Origin: Anaerolineaceae bacterium UBA2274
GTDB lineage: Bacteria; Chloroflexota; Anaerolineae; Anaerolineales; Anaerolineaceae
Reading direction: 5' to 3'
Length of the DNA stretch: 7,080 nucleotides
Assembly (NCBI GenBank): GCA_002347705.1
Contig: DDWY01000027.1
Span: forward strand, 1 to 7,080
Shown here in pieces: positions 6,604 through 7,080 of the stretch. The translations under genes were made by a program, and so were the position numbers. A model generated the notes under the pieces. That model had not been told where the DNA came from. It searched no databases and worked only from the letters and a program-made list of their open reading frames with translations. Each line of letters starts with the position of its first letter. The first letter of the stretch is position 1.

Positions 6604-6632
6604 ATTATACCCGCCGGAAGCGCTTGTGCCAA
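6604..6632 (-). promoter_or_regulatory. Near-consensus sigma70-type promoter of the L,D-transpeptidase gene
   Basis: On the minus strand, TTGGCA (6632-6627, 5 of 6 matches to TTGACA), a 17-bp spacer and TATAAT (6609-6604, perfect) form a near-consensus promoter. The expected transcription start, about 7 nt after the -10 box, falls at 6597-6596, which is the ATG of the preferred start. The mRNA would therefore be leaderless, and the upstream starts at 6632 (TTG) and 6605 (ATG) would not be transcribed from this promoter. Confidence 0.75.
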
Positions 6633-6789
6633 TTTGGCTGGAGCCTGAGCTTGTGCAAAAACCTCCAGCGATCACGGCTGTTAGCTGGATTATGAAAGTC
6701 ATTGAAACTATTTGCTTGCGGTAGCCATCGCAGCAGTCTTAATCCTGTTAGCCCCTCCAATCTTCTTTTGATGCGGGAAGGAGGATAAG

Positions 6790-6858
6790 ATGGGGAAAAT
6801 AAAAAGCGAAGACCTGATGGCCAACATCCTCGCAAGGCCTGAACCTGCAACGAAGTGA
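6790..6858 (+). CDS. Possible 22-aa small ORF with strong ribosome binding site
   Basis: The ORF opens with ATG at 6790, encodes MGKIKSEDLMANILARPEP followed by ATK, and stops at TGA 6856-6858. AAGGAGG (6778-6784), a perfect Shine-Dalgarno, lies 5 nt before the ATG. No good promoter is visible upstream, the peptide matches no family I know, and it has neither a membrane segment nor a leader-peptide codon run. The Shine-Dalgarno may be chance, since it is also the right arm of a loose CCTCC...GGAGG inverted repeat (6755-6784). Treat as a candidate only. Confidence 0.22.
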   Translation: MGKIKSEDLMANILARPEPATK

Positions 6859-6906
6859 AGGACATCAGGAGACTGGCGAGAATTGAGGGGATATATTGAC
6901 GCGCGA

Positions 6907-6924
6907 CCTCCTCTTTAGAGGGGG
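6907..6924 (+). repeat. Degenerate copy of the GC-rich palindromic repeat
   Basis: CCTCCTC (6907-6913) pairs with GAGGGGG (6918-6924) around the loop TTTA, with one T-G wobble, and is followed by AATTAAAGGGAGTGGGGTG. The order of hairpin, AT-rich step, then G-rich 'GGGnGTGGGGT' parallels the right modules of the repeats at 4949-5100 and 5135-5336. It is probably a decayed relative of the same family. Confidence 0.5.
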
Positions 6925-6968
6925 AATTAAAGGGAGTGGGGTGAAGGTGGAAAATATGGAGATTGAAA

Positions 6969-6994
6969 AGTTAAAAACCTTACAGTTAAAAACC
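6969..6994 (+). repeat. 11-bp direct repeat, 15-bp period
   Basis: AGTTAAAAACC occurs at 6969-6979 and exactly again at 6984-6994, separated by TTAC. The 15-bp period would preserve a reading frame, but the frame it sits in (ATG at 6956, stop at 7022) is only 22 codons. No function is apparent. Confidence 0.6.
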
Positions 6995-7080
6995 GAGAGT
7001 GTTGAAAAACAAGTTCAAAATTGACGTTTTAGGCAAAATATGATTCAATTAGAGTAGTCTAATCCCAACCCTGAGAGGCA

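Larger units (their letters stand above)
6633..7080 (+). other. Upstream/intergenic region without a convincing gene
   Basis: These 448 bp lie upstream of the transpeptidase promoter and reach the window edge. I see no RNA gene and no frame with recognisable protein similarity. The region holds a 22-codon ORF with a perfect Shine-Dalgarno (6790-6858), a degenerate GC-rich hairpin (6907-6924), an 11-bp direct repeat (6969-6994), and a weak promoter-like pair TTGACG (7021-7026) and TTCAAT (7044-7049) spaced 17 bp. The last bases (GAGAGG) could precede a gene outside the window. Confidence 0.6.

Noticed and set aside
6605..6865. 86-codon minus-strand ORF upstream of the transpeptidase
   Set aside because: It covers the transpeptidase promoter and the small-ORF region, and its product is Arg/Leu/Trp-rich with no recognisable features.
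6856..6918. UGA at 6856 read as selenocysteine, extending the 22-codon ORF to 42 residues
   Set aside because: The neighbouring selB prompted the idea, but there is no convincing SECIS hairpin just after the UGA (only a 3-bp CAG/CTG stem), and the extension resembles no selenoprotein.
6956..7024. 22-codon ORF (MEIEKLKTLQLK...) near the window end
   Set aside because: AAGGTGG lies at a plausible distance, but the frame is A-rich, built largely from the 11-bp direct repeat, and has no recognisable product.

Overview
The window looks like chromosomal DNA of an anaerobic bacterium, most likely Chloroflexota of the Anaerolineae type. This is inferred from a secreted L,D-transpeptidase with a 'PTPTP' tail and a paired-Cys N-terminus, from a bacterial SelB, and from GC-rich 'CCCCCTCC...GGAGGGGG' intergenic palindromes. 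There is no rRNA, tRNA, CRISPR array, transposase or phage gene. The phylum assignment rests on pattern memory, not on a search.

Layout. Positions 3-719 (+) hold the C-terminal half of a complex I/antiporter-type proton-conducting membrane subunit, cut by the window edge. A sigma70-type promoter (721-748) starts right after its stop codon. It is followed by three closely spaced + strand genes: a 397-residue soluble coiled-coil protein of unknown function (777-1970), the selenocysteine-specific elongation factor SelB 2 bp later (1973-3871), and a short ACT-less D-3-phosphoglycerate dehydrogenase-type enzyme 13 bp later (3885-4823). A hairpin terminator at 4869-4894 closes the probable operon. 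SelB delivers Sec-tRNA to recoded UGA codons, and Sec is made on serine-charged tRNA, so a serine-biosynthesis enzyme beside selB is biochemically sensible. That link is inference. No selA, selC, selD or obvious selenoprotein gene is visible.

The 573-bp gap at 4824-5396 separates convergent genes. It carries two copies of a composite repeat (4949-5100 and 5135-5336) with GC-rich hairpins, and a 15-bp AT-rich palindrome between them. On the minus strand is a secreted YkuD-type L,D-transpeptidase (5397-6596), with its own terminator and a near-consensus promoter placed so that its mRNA would be leaderless.

The last ~450 bp (6633-7080) have no convincing gene. They hold a 22-codon ORF with a perfect Shine-Dalgarno sequence, a degenerate copy of the GC-rich hairpin and a short direct repeat. 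I see no strong case for a wholly new system. The best leads are the uncharacterised coiled-coil gene coupled to selB, the leaderless transpeptidase promoter and the modular palindromic repeats.
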